64,000 nt of DNA. It comes from Malachius bipustulatus (Eukaryota; Arthropoda; Insecta; Coleoptera; Melyridae). Shown one piece after another: positions 1 through 12,344 of the stretch. Position 1 is the stretch's first letter. Each line of letters opens with the position of its first letter. The stretch lies in contig OU342632.1 of assembly GCA_910589415.1 (NCBI GenBank), positions 51,883,341 to 51,947,340 of the forward strand. The letters are read 5' to 3'. The position numbers and the translations under genes were made by a program. Below the pieces are notes generated by a model. That model searched no databases. It worked only from the letters and a program-made list of their open reading frames with translations, and had not been told where the DNA came from.

Positions 1-157
1 AACACTAATATTTCAAGATAGATAACCATGACTGGAACAAAATCAAAGATATAGATCAAATAGTTGAAAAGAATTGACATTATCCTCAATCTTTTTCACA
101 GGATACCTACATGCTAACTCGTTGCGAAGTTGTAAACGGCATAGACAGCTGAGACTA
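1..157. other. no recognisable feature
   Basis: AT-rich flank of the first mobile element. I see no coding potential or repeat. Confidence 0.5.
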
Positions 158-924
158 TAAGCCCTCTTTCACACCTACGGTTTTTAACCGTGGCCGTGTA
201 CGACTACGGAGCCGTGCTTAATCGAAACACGTTATCATAAATGCAAGCTTTCACACAAGGCGGTTTGTTGCCGGAGCCGTACACGGCTGCCGGCGCAGCA
301 CGGCTAGTTGACTGCTACGGCACGGTGCCGGAGCCGCTTACGGCAACAGAAAAACACACAAGTGTATACACCCATGCACACGTGCCGTGTGTTGATACTG
401 TTTCGTACGATACGGTATCGTACGGACGTTAATAACATTTTCTAAATTTACATAAATCATAAAAACGAAATTATGGTTATTGAAATAGATCATGAACTAC
501 TAATTTGTTGAATTACTAATACAATGTTGCAAATTCCCCCATCAACTGTATGTTTTCAAGAAGTCGATCAATCCAAAATTTTCTTGCTTTTCGCGGCTGT
601 CTACGACGATGCCCAAGCATTATTAACAATATGCGTCTTTTTCGTTCATCCATCGTAGGTGCAACTGACAAAAATACTTAAAAAAAACCATCCAGTGCCG
701 CGTTGTCTCCTAAAAACCGTGTGCCGTGTGAACACAAATCAAATTAAATTATGGCACGGCTACGGCACGGTTACCGTTAGAAAACCGTATGTGTGAAAGA
801 GACCGTAGTGTGCCGTAGCCGTGCCGTAATTTAATTTGATTTGTGTTCACACGGAACACGGTTTTTAGGAGACAACGCGGCACTGGATGTTTTTTTTTAA
901 GTATTTTTGTCAGTTGCACCTACG

Positions 925-1092
925 ATGGATGAACGAAAAAGACGCATATTGTTAATAATGCTTTGGCATCGTCGTAGACAGCCGCGAAAAGCAAGAAAAT
1001 TTTGGATTGATCGACTTCTTGAAAACATACAGTTGATGGGGGAATTTGCAACATTGTTTCGCGAGATACGAAAGGATCTTCAACTAGTGTAA
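925..1092 (+). pseudogene. PIF/Harbinger transposase N-terminal fragment
   Basis: This short open frame (about 55 codons from the ATG at 925) begins with a basic run and continues through FWIDRLLENIQ and GEFATLFREIRKD. It matches the pattern of the HARBI1-type transposase N-terminus, where an aromatic-tryptophan motif precedes a G-x-F/Y-x-x-L-F segment. No DDE catalytic region follows, so it cannot act as a transposase. It lies inside the second copy of the element. The first copy carries the same region on the minus strand (about 655-490) with differences that break it. Family membership is inferred from the motif alone. Confidence 0.6.
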
Positions 1093-1421
1093 TTAGTAGT
1101 TCATGATCTATTTCAATAACCATAATTTCGTTTTTATGATTTATGTAAATTTAGAAAATGTTATTAACGTCCGTACGATACCGTATCGTACGAAACAGTA
1201 TCAACACACGGCACGTGTGCATGGATGTATACACTTGTGTGTTTTTCTGTTGCCGTAAGCGGCTCCGGCACCGTGCCGTAGCAGTCAACTAGCCGTGCTG
1301 GGACGGCAGCCGTGTACGGCTCCGGCAACAAACCGTCTTGTGTGAAAGCTTGCATTTATGATAACGTGTTTCGATTAAACACGGCTCCGTAGCCGTACAC
1401 GGCCACGGTTAAAAACCGTAA

Positions 1422-1640
1422 GCCCTCTTTCTCACCTACGGTTTTTAACCGTGGCCGTGTACGGCTACGGAGCCGTGCTTAATAGAAACACGTTATCATA
1501 AATACAAGCTTTCACACAAGACGGTTTGTTGCCGGAGCCGTCTTGTGTGAAAGCTTGCATTTATGATAACGTGTTTCTATTAAGCACGGCTCCGTAGCCG
1601 TACACGGCCACGGTTAAAAACCGTAGGTGTGAAAGAGGGC
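1422..1640. repeat. near-perfect 219-bp palindrome at the Harbinger end
   Basis: Starting GCCCTCTTTCTCACC and ending GGTGTGAAAGAGGGC, the two halves are almost exact reverse complements that meet near 1530. They consist of the terminal sequence of the Harbinger element followed by its own inverted copy. The unit resembles a minimal foldback derivative. Confidence 0.85.
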
Positions 1641-1643
1641 TAA

Positions 1644-3855
1644 GAGGGCTAAGATGTTCAATGAGGAGATAATGTTACCAGGATATGAAAAAATTCAATT
1701 CCCATCAAATGTATTTAACTCGCCTATTATTACCCATAAAAAAAATTTGAAAATGGTGTCCATTTTTTTAATTATTCACCTAGTTATTCAATACGAAATA
1801 AATTCTTTGACTTTTTCTTCAGCAGTGTAATAATTCATTTCACAAGGTAGTTTTTTCTTCAGAACGTAATGCTTTGGCGCATTATGTAATTTAAGTTTTG
1901 AAGATGCATGAATAACTTCTAATTACTTTTTGATTATGACTATCACTGATGCTAGTGATATTACAACTATCAGTCACCCTATAACATAATGAAGTATTTT
2001 TCGTTATTTTTTACTTCACTTTTCAGCCGTCCTGATGATGGGTTAACTACCCCTCCTAATCTTATTTCATACATTTATTAAATAGCTATTCCAATCAATC
2101 CAGCTGTGGCATAAATAATATTTATTCTTATCTCAAAACTCTAATAAGAATACTGGAATAGAAAAGGCTGGACGAAAAAAACTCATTCAAAGGTGTAAGA
2201 GGTATCAAGTTTCTATTTGTAAGTAAATTAATTATTGCTAAAATTACGCGGGTCGACGAGCTGGTGAAGCCATTTATGTAGGTACTTACCTAGCTAATAA
2301 AATTTCTGAAGTAAAAAACTTACATTCAATTTTCCAGTTAATAATTCAGAAAGGTTTTATTAGTTACAGTCATCCGGATACTGGATAAATACTTTCTCTT
2401 TCATTTACACAAAAACTAGTTCCTAGTTCGGTTATCGACGCAGAATTTCATTCTTGAAGATTAGAATATTTAATATCCGTCGTAGTAAATCTAAACCTGG
2501 CATGAGCATTAATGTTTTACGTAAGTGTGTCTGAGATACAACTTGAAGTTCTTAAGCGGAAGCTACTGGAAGTATTATGTATGTAATTGACTTTGAGTAT
2601 AAGTTGGCGCCTTACATAATTACTCTGGTAAACGTGTAATACCTACCTAGATTTAAATAATTACTTTCGTACATGGGCGTAGAAGTAAAAATAGTAGGTA
2701 CATGTTCTTAATTAGTAGAAACATCACATGTGAAAAGGAACTTTGGTAAATATTATCTCCCCTACATGTTTTAGAGAGAAACATTGGTATTACTAACTAT
2801 ACAGTGTGGAACGACGATATAGAATAAATTCATTATTTCAGTATGGCAGACTTAAAAACATCCAGAAAAACGTCGATTTTATATTACAAAACGACATCCT
2901 GCAGCGTAAAAATTTCATCCCTAAAATTAAACACCTTCGACTGCTAATTTTTTTTTAAGGGAGGTAGGGAAGTAATCATTATGTATACAAAAATTATGTT
3001 TTTTTAAATTTATTGCAAAAATTAACATTGAAAGTAATTTAAAATCATCTGATTTTCGAAATTCGCTACATCACTCTACAAGCTAAATAAGTAATACTGT
3101 TTAATTTTTGATGTTGTATATAACAAAAAAAACATGAATCTTGTGTGTGAGATATTCAAAATGCTGGTAGTGACGTCACTGTTTAGAGCTCTAGGTAAAG
3201 TGATAGCGACTCCAACATTAACGGCGCGCGTGAAACTCGAATATGAATTTGGCAGGTTGTACCTACAAATTGAGCAGATCGTAAATTTTTCCAACTTCTC
3301 GAATTCTAACATCGTCAAGCAGGATTTCTGAACCTTTCAGTATTCGGGGCTCAATTTTCAATATCAATTTTTATGGGCCCCCTACCTTTGCTGTTTCATA
3401 TTAATTTTATATATTAATTAAAATACTGATACAATCATATTTTTAATATATACATTATGTATAAATAGTATTTTAGTTTAAACGTGTATTGTACTCATTA
3501 AACTTACTTAGTTTTTGGTAATGAATATCATTTTGCTTTTCTTTCTGTGATTTATTTTTTTTATTAGTAATTGTCTTTTTTTTTCATTTTTATGTGCTGG
3601 CGCGCCCTCCACGTTGAGTTATAGTGCCCCTAGAGCAGCGCGCCAAACGGGTTGAGAAGAAACTTTGTCGTAAAGGGTTTTTTATCAGGAAAAGTTTAAC
3701 GAGATACAAGATGACATCCCTTAAATTCATAATGGGGGGATTGGGGGGCCACCCGTTGCGGAATCCGAAGAGAAAAACTAGGCTGGAGTGTTCTTAATGT
3801 TATTATCTAGTGGCACCCACTACCTACCCTACCATTTAAATTTCATAAAACTTCT
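1644..3855. other. AT-rich intergenic sequence
   Basis: No gene recognised. Short open frames on both strands around 3076-3331 overlap each other and have no motif I know. A GC-richer patch at 3596-3780 may be a decayed repeat but cannot be assigned. Confidence 0.4.
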
Positions 3856-3858
3856 ATA

Positions 3859-4030
3859 CAGGGTGATCCCGAAATGGCGGATACGGCATGCAGGGTGTTG
3901 TAGAGGATGTTCAGAAAGACTGTAAATTTTAAATAAAAATGGTTTCCTCGGCTTCGTTACTGAGGTATAGAGTGTCTTTTTCTAAAATTTAAATCAAAGT
4001 GGAAGTCAACTTTAAACAACCTCCACTGAC
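3859..4030. repeat. one-ended CAGGGTG MITE fragment
   Basis: A TA-CAGGGTGATCC end opens a stretch with no matching inverted end nearby. The same CAGGGTG terminus bounds several complete palindromic elements later in the window, so this is probably a truncated relative. Confidence 0.4.
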
Positions 4031-4040
4031 AAAGCACACG

Positions 4041-5266
4041 ATTTGACATAACTATTAGGTACCTACGATAGTGTTTGCTTTTTATTTTTTATTTTTATTT
4101 TTTTTTGGGAGCGTAATTACAGGAATTCAAAGTTTATCTCTCGGTTTATCTATTCCCTGAGTTCAATAAAATTTTTCAATGTGGCATTGTTATTCGAATT
4201 CGAGCTCAAAAATGCAACTAAAATAGATATTGAATAATATTATCGAAAATGTATCCGCGCAACGATACTTGTTTTAAACTTTGTTGGACTTGCCATTTCA
4301 TATGTTTCCCTAACATCTTACTGGGTATACTATATAGACCGAGACACTGGTTTTCTTCCCAAAGAAGGGTATCCAGTGCAGTGTTGTGACTTTTTGTCAC
4401 AAAAGTGGTCACATCTTTTTGAGGGAGCCAACTGGAGAAAACAGTTAATGAACTTGTTGATCCACAATGGATGCTGTTCATGTCCGCCATTTCTGGATCA
4501 TCCTGCATAGGTAACGCAATTTCAGCCTCTTTTGCCGATTATTTAACTGATATCAGCCTAGTGTGGGTTCTTCCTCTTGTATAAAATCAGTTACCTAATT
4601 AGGCAAGAGCATTCACTCGGAACTCCGGGATCTCTGACATCTTTATTTGCGACGGTTACTACCAACACTATAGAGATTGGCCAAAATAAAGAGCGATAAT
4701 GTGGCCATATTTATGTAATCAGTAGTGTAGGGTGTAGGTATGTATTTGTCTGCCATTGTACCATTGTACCCGTTCTGCCAGCATGAGCTGGTGGGATACA
4801 AAATTGACCCAATAAGCAGAAACCAATCTTCATCCTATATTTTGTGCCACTTAGGGCCTGTTTATAGCTCAAAGTGATTTTTTTGCGATTTTTTGAGGAA
4901 ATAAGATGCAAAATTCAAAATCGAAGTATTATATATTGGTTTGTCGAACCTCTGTTTATGAATATCGCATTCTTTCAAGAACTGAATTTTCTTCGTTTCC
5001 CCTTTTTCTTTAATGTTCAACAAAACATCAACTTCACTGGCTGGTGTAGCTGACTTACCAGTAACAATTTTTTGATGGTTGCATAAGACAGACTCTAGCA
5101 ATTTGGAAATGACAGTACTTCGCATGCTGTGGCTGAGCGTCCATCGCTGCTTTTCAGGTATAAAGTTTGTGAAGTGTCCCAAATTGAGTAAGATTGCTTG
5201 ATTGAGTAAGAATGATTGAGTAAGATATTCATAATAAAATTATGAATAAAATGTTTAAAATAAAAT
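4041..5266. other. unassigned sequence with minus-strand open frames
   Basis: Minus-strand frames at 4218-4508 and 4862-5182 (96 and 106 codons) lack any motif I recognise. They may be remnants of a repeat-borne gene, but I cannot assign a function. Confidence 0.3.
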
Positions 5267-5585
5267 TCTTTGAGTTGTGAAATAAACATAAAAGTAAATG
5301 TAAAAGATCAAAGTTAGCCTGTGATTTTGAAATTTGGTATAGGAACCTAAACGTTGATTCTAAACAACTTTTCCAAATAACATATTGTCGTATTTGCCAC
5401 ATAAAGGCACTTTACTCGACTGAAAACCCGTTTTTTTTTTATTTCCAAGGCTTGCTTGATTTTTAAAAACTAAAATTTTGTTAGAAATTAACCTTCAGTC
5501 AAGCAGGACTGAACCCCAAACAATTAAAATTAATATTGATTTTTTTTTATAAAATACATTTCACCTATCCGGGGACACGGTGTAC
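5267..5585 (+). repeat. dispersed repeat, copy 1
   Basis: This stretch matches 19091-19425 in the same orientation at high identity. Shared landmarks include GTGAAATAAACATAAAAGTAA, AACTAAAATTTTGTTAGAAA and CACCTATCCGGG. It is non-coding and adjoins a transposase remnant here. The other copy also lies next to a transposase remnant, so it may be the end of a mobile element. Confidence 0.7.
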
Positions 5586-5604
5586 AGCTGGATAGAGTAC
5601 CCCA

Positions 5605-5955
5605 ATTGAACTCAAGGAAGACGATGCTGCAGAATTGGCTGATTAATCAAAACGTTGTATTTAGACGTGACGTTACGAAAAAGGAACTTTGGGAATTGAT
5701 TAGACATTTAATAAGATAAAGAGCGACAGGACTAAACGTATGTTATTGTCAATATTTTGAGAGCAAACTGCCATGAGGTTCTTAAAGACCACCCCCATAC
5801 CACTATCAATATAGTTCTAATTGAGATGTCCTGGGGTCTTCTAAGAACTGTTAAGAACTGTTATAACAAACACATAAAGTCGCAGTTACCATCTAAAGGC
5901 AACGTAACGATGTTTTGGCAACAGGCACTCTCAAAATGTAACTCAAATTTGTGAA
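5605..5955 (+). pseudogene. DDE transposase 3' fragment (Tc1/mariner-like)
   Basis: Broken reading frames show two landmarks. The first is MLQNWLINQNV followed by KKELWELIRHL, like the helical stretch before the last catalytic block of DDE_3-type transposases. The second is an NIVLIEMSWGLLRTVKN segment that mirrors the conserved LNPIE-x-x-W-x-x-x-K block around the third acidic residue. Frames change near 5740 and several stops occur. The N-terminal half and the first two catalytic residues are absent. It follows directly on the dispersed repeat ending at 5585. Family assignment rests on motif resemblance only. Confidence 0.5.
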
Positions 5956-6289
5956 GAAATTACTGCAGACATACGGACACAATTATTATTACACTAGACG
6001 ATTAGAAATTTCACTTGTATATTTTACGGTCGAATAATGTTGCTCAATTTGGATGAATATAGCCCTAGGTTCTTAAAATTACTTCTGAATTGAACATCAC
6101 CATGCGAGTTATTACTAGCTGTTTTAAGTCAAATCCAACACTTTGGCTGCCCATAATTTCAGACATTATACCAACAAGATAAATGGCGTCTAAGTAAGAA
6201 TTATAGAAAAACACAGGGTCTAGCAAATTCTCTAGTACAAGTTTGAAGACATAAAATCCATTTTGGCAAAAAATCATGAGATATTTCGA

Positions 6290-6560
6290 AAGGATTGCAG
6301 AGTCCAAGATGATCTTGTCCAAAATCCAACAAAATGGAAATTTCGAGATACGACCTGCCAAGAAAGCTCTGAGTGTAAACTAAACCACTTAAGAACTATG
6401 GCCATGAAACCTGTACCTAACTCAATGTTATTCAAGTGGATGGCAGTTCCAAGACAAAATTTGTCTTACTTACGGCGAAGTTGAGGAAACAATTAGTCAC
6501 ATTATTGTAGAAGTGTGTGTCGCAACTTAATTTATTATTTATTATTGATTGTTTGAAATA
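6290..6560 (+). pseudogene. LINE 3' end (zinc-knuckle tail of ORF2)
   Basis: The translated stretch contains NHLRTMAMKPVPNS and, after a frame change near 6465, CLTYGEVEETISHIIVE. This has the layout of the cysteine/histidine tail after the RNase H domain in insect LINE ORF2 proteins (N-x-LRTG, then C-x-C-x-E-x-E-T-x-x-H). It is followed by repeated TTTATT units at 6545-6580 that look like a LINE 3' tail. Only the last ~90 residues survive, with frame breaks. Confidence 0.45.
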
Positions 6561-6580
6561 AATTTATTTATTTATTGATT

Positions 6581-8180
6581 CAACTAAATATTTTGGGCAC
6601 CTCAATCCAGATATGTTTCGGCACATCATCCATCAAATAAATAATATTATAAATAATAAAACTTATGTTTTATTTTGCCTTAAACAACCTGGCATGTAGG
6701 TACTTAAGTGACTTGAAAGAGGGAAGCCGAAATGAAAAAGCGATGATGACTCCTTTATTTTTTGTGAAACAATCCGTGGCTAAAAGCTTGACTTAGTTAG
6801 GTACTTATTATTTTTTAATACACTGTATAAAATTCATATGTAATAGATATATTGTAATGATAACCATTTCGAAAATTTATTTTACTATTTTTATAAGAGA
6901 TCTATAAAATTGTGTAGAAATCGTATAAAGTCTTAATATAGGTACGTACCTACTTATTCAGTTTTATTTAGTACCATGATTGTTTATTTATTTAGATTCA
7001 ATATAGATATTTTTTAGTTAGGTATATTTTTGCTTGATTTTTTTGTTTTGCGTAATTTTTTATTGAAGCTGTGTAAGCAAAGTATATTCTTCAAGGATAT
7101 AGTATTTTTCTGAATACCTACTTTCATAGTAAATTCTTGAAAATTAAATAGTTACTAGAAAATAATTTGATTTGATTATTTAGAGATCAAAGTTCATGAT
7201 TTTTGGTACCTTTGGCAACACTGCTTTATTCTAAGAATGACAATATCAAAAACACTCATTACCTAGAATATTAACACTTGTCAGTGCACTGTCAAATGTA
7301 TGATACCGCGATACCGGGTGGATCATTCTTATAATTCATTGATGGCCAACTTGATCCGAATAGAGTTGGAATATACTATAGACATACAAACAGTAACTGA
7401 TACCACAAACATATTGTCTACTATTCTATTAATGATCTTCCATAAACAATAATAAGTATATGATAATAAAAAAAAAGATTTTCAATAAATCCGAATCACT
7501 TTCCTATGCACGCCTAAGCATTTCTTTCTTCAAAGCTGTTAAAATCGACATCCACCTTATTCGTGAGAATATAACTGTAACGTAAAAAGAGACGTTCGAT
7601 GCAAATAACATTAACCTTCCACATTCTAATACAATATAAATCTGTCGATGTCCAAGTTCTTTAGCCGAAGGCGGTTACCACAAACGTGCTTGAGAAAATT
7701 GACATAAAATTATGAGACATTTTTCAATGCCAGAAGGATATTCGATTGTCCAATTTTTGAAGTTCACAGTCTTGATGACATTGTGATTAAAAATGTCCCC
7801 GGGTGTGTTACCAGTTAAATGTAGAAAAGATTGGGTGATTTATGCCACATGACTCAAAATAATAAAAGTATATTAAAGTATGAGTAGGTACCTAATAAGG
7901 TCTTTAAAACATGCGCGACTTTTCTAGCATGACCGAGAAGCGAGTGTTTTTAAGACCTGTTATCCAGGAATACTTTACGCTTAGTTTTTATTATTGGTAT
8001 ATTGTGAAATCATAAATTGTTGAATATTTGAATTAAGATTTTCGAATATCTGTCATTAATATTTTATTTTACGTAACAGTGTATACACTCCTGTCAAAAA
8101 GTTGACATTTAGTCTTCGTTTCTGGGGTTACGTCGCATGTTGCTATGACAACCCTTAAAACACCGTGTTTTAATGTTGGA
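6581..8180. other. AT-rich intergenic sequence
   Basis: No gene, RNA or repeat recognised. Confidence 0.4.
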
Positions 8181-8183
8181 TTA

Positions 8184-9025
8184 AGAGTGCGGACACACGG
8201 GGCGGTTTTCGCCGAGTCGGCGGCCGAGTCGGCAGCAAACACACGAGTCGACACATAATCAAGGCGCGAAACTCAGTCAGTCGTGTGTTGCCAGATTATT
8301 ACGTATTATTAAAACAGAAAAGTGTGAAGTGATTGAAATAACGGTCAAGTGCTCAGAGGGAAATTTTTTGTAATATCATTAAAAGCGGACCGAGTACATT
8401 TACAAATAACTTCATTATAGTAAAATAGAGTTTTTCTTTTTTAGTATAAGTCGAGGTATAAGTAAGAAATGCCTAAAAATATGATTTCATTTATTCAAGT
8501 TTAAACAGTTTAATAATTATTATTATTATTACCTATTTTGAATGCAAATATCTCAGTTTCGTTTTTTATTTTGTGGGAATAATCATCATCCCTCATGTCC
8601 CAAATGGGTGGTCTTGCTTGGATTTCTCTTATAAGTCTTTCCATACCTAAATTATTTACTAGAGGCATGTTTAGGTTTGGTACCTAAAATACTAAAAATA
8701 CACTTTAGAAAATAACATGTCCGCCCACCCAAGCTCAGTAAAAATAATAAGATATACCTAATAATTATGTAAAATAATAAATTGTACAACCATGCATAGT
8801 GCTCGCAGCCAAAAAACCGCTTCTCGTGTGAACGCTTTCATATAAACACCAAAGCCCAGGGTACGCTTGAAGCTATAAAACCGCGCGCGGCACATCGTCT
8901 GGACCAGCAACCGCTCGGCGCGCTTGTTGCCTGCCGCCCCGTGTGTTCAGTCTCATATAGTTTCATGAAATCATGCGCCGAGTCGGCCGCCGACTCGGCG
9001 GAAACCGCCTCGTGTGTCCGCACTC
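8184..9025. mobile_element. Harbinger-like MITE (GAGTGCGGACACACG ends)
   Basis: Inverted ends of about 45-50 bp begin AGAGTGCGGACACACG and continue through GGCGGTTTTCGCCGAGTCGG. A TTA triplet lies at 8181-8183 and at 9026-9028, fitting the TWA duplication of PIF/Harbinger elements. The ends are GC-rich while the ~750-bp interior is AT-rich and has no transposase frame, so it is a non-autonomous element. The superfamily call rests on duplication size and general look. Confidence 0.68.
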
Positions 9026-9028
9026 TTA

Positions 9029-10740
9029 TACACGCTAAGTCGTTTTTCAACTAATCATTACAGGTTACCAATAATTAAAAAAAAAATGGCTATTAGTGTC
9101 GAAAGATTTTCATCTATTCTCTGAATAATGTATTGTACAGAATTTCCGGAAGCATGTTAAATGCATAAACATACATTAATCACTGTAGTTAGTCAGTTAA
9201 TTATTTCAAGAGTTGCAGAACGTAAATGTCAATAAACTCGATCGAACTCTCTATTAATTTAAAGACGGGAGATTCGACTGCTGTAAGATAGGTAAGACAT
9301 TTTGGAATATCAATTATAAAAAAATTAATTGTAAACAAAGCGTATAAATTTATGGAGAAACAAGTGTGTATTAGTTATTTTATATAAGTTTGTTTTTCCA
9401 GGTATATTTCTTCTGAAATGCTGTAGACATAAGATCATGGTACGCCTATGTATATGATCCACTGAGAAACCTAGACTGTTTCCTACCTGATTTATTATAA
9501 AATCTTGCATTTTCTGTGTCACTTAACCAGTGCGTCTCCTTTTAATGACTAGTGGACTTGTCGACTTCCGTATTCCCACATTATTTTAACCGTAATTGGA
9601 AGTATTGTTAAAAGGTGTCTATGGAAAAGTAGGCTTTAATGAAAATAATTTACGTAATTACATTATTGAGAACCGATAGACAAGAATAGAAAGTAGTTTA
9701 AGAATACAAATGAATTACGAATTTTCAAATGTTTATTATGAATAATAAATTAGATGGACCTCATTTTCTCTATTTATGTACTCAGATTCAAGATAATGCA
9801 AATGAGACATTATATGACTACGGTGTTTATTGTCTTAGAGTACCAGAAACTGTTAACATAATTTCTTAATGTGTTAAATATTGGCTAATTAGAGGTTGAA
9901 CTGATCGTGGAAGATCAAAATTTATTTATTTGGTTGTAAGCTATACCTATTCGATCACTATTAAGACGTTGAACATGTATTGAACATTTTAGCGCGTTGT
10001 TAAAACACATAGGTACACACGCTGTAAACTTGTAATTGGGTCATATGGATTTAAAATGCAAATTCATTTTTTTGGGAATGATATCTCCAGGTTTATATTT
10101 AGAGAAAAATTATAAAAGAAATAATTTTTGACAATAACGATATATGTATTTCAAAAGACTATCAAATCACTTTACCAATAATGTAACTATCAAAAAGGAA
10201 ATTTCTGACTAATACTCAAATTTGCACTCATTTGCCCGTTTTATTAACCTTGTGAAGTGTTATCATTGTTGGATTATGTAATAATGACAAGAACATTTGG
10301 TCGTTATATGTAGGGTAGCCCAACGAAAACGTAACAGGCCTAATAAGTTGTTAACTGAAGATGAAGATGTAAACTGCCAATTTTGTTATCGAATGGCATA
10401 TATTTGGGTGATAAATTTAAACATCCAAATTCATTCTCTCGGCAGGGGTAGCTAACCCTTTGCCTATCATCATAGGGTACTGATACCAAGTGATTTGATC
10501 ATTTGAAAGCTACTTGAATTTTCTTTACAAGGATACCTTACTTTTTGGGTTTCACCTAAATATTACAGGGTGAAAAACATCGCACTCCATTAGTCACCAT
10601 AATAGTAACCAGTGAAGTGCGATTGTTTAATAAAAAATATTCTCTCCACACATTTACGAAGAAAAGGAAGCAATTGTTAAGAATTCAAGGGAATTTAAAG
10701 AGAATTCAAGTAGCTTTCGAAGACTGGGTCACTCAGTATC
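9029..10740. other. AT-rich intergenic sequence
   Basis: Nothing recognised except isolated repeat-like text (an ACAGGGTG terminus at about 10565). Confidence 0.4.
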
Positions 10741-10746
10741 TGTTCT

Positions 10747-12340
10747 CTATGATGATAAGCGACGGTGTAGGGCCACTCCTGTTAATGGGATGGTTAAATT
10801 CAAACTATGAGAAGAGACTGCCGGGCCCCAGATAATAGACGCATATTCAAGTTTGAGTTTTACATGTGTCTGAAAAAGTCGTCGCACTGTGGAGGCCGAA
10901 AAATGTCTACTAGTACGGAAAATTAATCCTAGAACCGTGTACGAGTCAGATACGGTTTTGTTTATATGGGGCACATAAGAGAGTTTGGAATCAAATGTTA
11001 CTCCCAAATCGTGGAAAATTGTTGTCCTGTCAAGGATACGATCATCTATAGAATATGGGAATTCAAGGCTATCTAATTTAAGCGTGAATGATATAACTTT
11101 ACACTTAGACGCATTTAGAGGTAACTTGTTACGAGCACACTAACGAGACACCCGATCTAAGTTATTACGAAGCTACAAGCAATCTTCTAGTGTTTTGACA
11201 GACAGAAAAGTCTTCACATCATCGGCATAGAGCAGAAAAGGCACGTCCAATTCACTTGAGATATCGTCGTTGTATATGTTGAAGAGCATAGGTCCGTGCA
11301 CTGAGCCCTGAGGGACCCCTGATTTGACCGAAAACTCACCAGATTTATTGCCATTTACTTCGACATATTGCGTTCTGTCTGACAGGTAGCTTGACAGAAG
11401 ATTCAAATTTCGGGGCGAGAGACCCGAATTGCTCAATTTTGCCAGCAAAATATTGTGGTCAATTCTATCGAAGGCTTTCGAAGTCCGTGTAGATGATATC
11501 GGTTTGTTGTTGCCTGTCAATGGCTTCAAAGATATATTGGCTAATGCAGAAGAGGTTGATCACGATAGATCCTCATAAATCTATGCTACCTATTTCCAAT
11601 ATTGTTGCGAATGTTAAAATACAAAACGTCATGAATCAAGAATTCAAATACACTACTGAAATTGCAAATGATAGAGATAGGCCTGTAATTACGAATATCT
11701 TCCTTTTCTCCTTTTTTAAATACTGGTCTAATCTTGGATTTCTTCCATATATTCGGGAAGATACACTGTTTTATGGAAATATGGTATATAATCGCCAAAG
11801 GTCTCGCGAGTACACTTGCACAGTCTCTCAAAATGAATGCCGGAATACCATTAGGTCCAGTAGTTAGGTTGAACTTGATACGCTTTAGTGCCTCGAGTTC
11901 ATCCCTCTCGCTAACATATGGAATGGAGAAGCCGATCCACCGTGAAGGCGATTATTAACAGTGTGTTCAGTGTTATCGGAAGACATGTAGGCTGATGATT
12001 CGAAAAATTCAGCGAACGAATTTACAATGTCATCAGGATCTTCTAACTCACTCCCATTGTAAGATATTCTATTCAAAACAGCAGGAGAATCAGTTTTAGA
12101 TCTTACATAGGCCCAAAACTTTTTTGGGTCTTTTTTATTGTCCCCTTCTATGCTCTTCAAATAGGCATTGTATGCAGACTTTATGTCCCGCTTAATCTTT
12201 GCTCTAAGAATTTCAAAATCAGAATAAGCAGCGTTGTCATTTACTTTCTTATATTTACGCCAAAGCTTCAATTTCCTTCTAATGTTACAAATGATACTGC
12301 GATGAAACCATACAGGGTATCTGAATCGCCTCTTGGACAA
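10747..12340 (-). pseudogene. LINE reverse transcriptase, decayed (Jockey/CR1-like)
   Basis: On the minus strand, consecutive blocks run from 12340 to 10747 in the order expected for a LINE ORF2. First comes the basic pre-RT region (12340-11885, FWAYVRSKT near its middle). Then the first RT fingers block (11831-11586, NYRPISII). Next are the palm (11529-11173: FDRIDHNILLAKL, GVPQGS, the LLYADDVK active-site box) and the thumb/C-terminal region (11007-10747, LEYASIIWGP). The blocks lie in different frames and are separated by small gaps and stops, so the copy is dead. The 5' endonuclease and the 3' end are missing. The FDRIDH and YADD motifs place it in the Jockey/CR1 group rather than with the RNase H-bearing LINEs elsewhere in the window. 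Confidence 0.85.
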
Positions 12341-12344
12341 TTAA

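Larger units (their letters stand above)
161..1640. mobile_element. PIF/Harbinger composite element (two copies head to head)
   Basis: The unit is bounded by perfect inverted ends starting GCCCTCTTTCACACC; the match runs about 42 bp. It is flanked by the trinucleotide TAA at 158-160 and 1641-1643, the target-site duplication usual for PIF/Harbinger (TWA). Inside, 161-801 and 802-1421 are two inverted copies of one sequence, and 1422-1640 is a third, short palindromic unit. The copies carry the 5' part of a Harbinger transposase frame but no catalytic domain, so this is a non-autonomous derivative. The inner junction at 1419-1422 again reads TAA-GCCCTC, which suggests that elements were stacked at one site or that an end was duplicated during aborted transposition. 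Confidence 0.82.

Noticed and set aside
4218..5182. Two minus-strand frames of about 100 codons
   Set aside because: No motif or family resemblance; kept only as unassigned sequence.
6065..6361. 98-codon minus-strand frame
   Set aside because: Overlaps the plus-strand LINE 3' remnant and has no motif.
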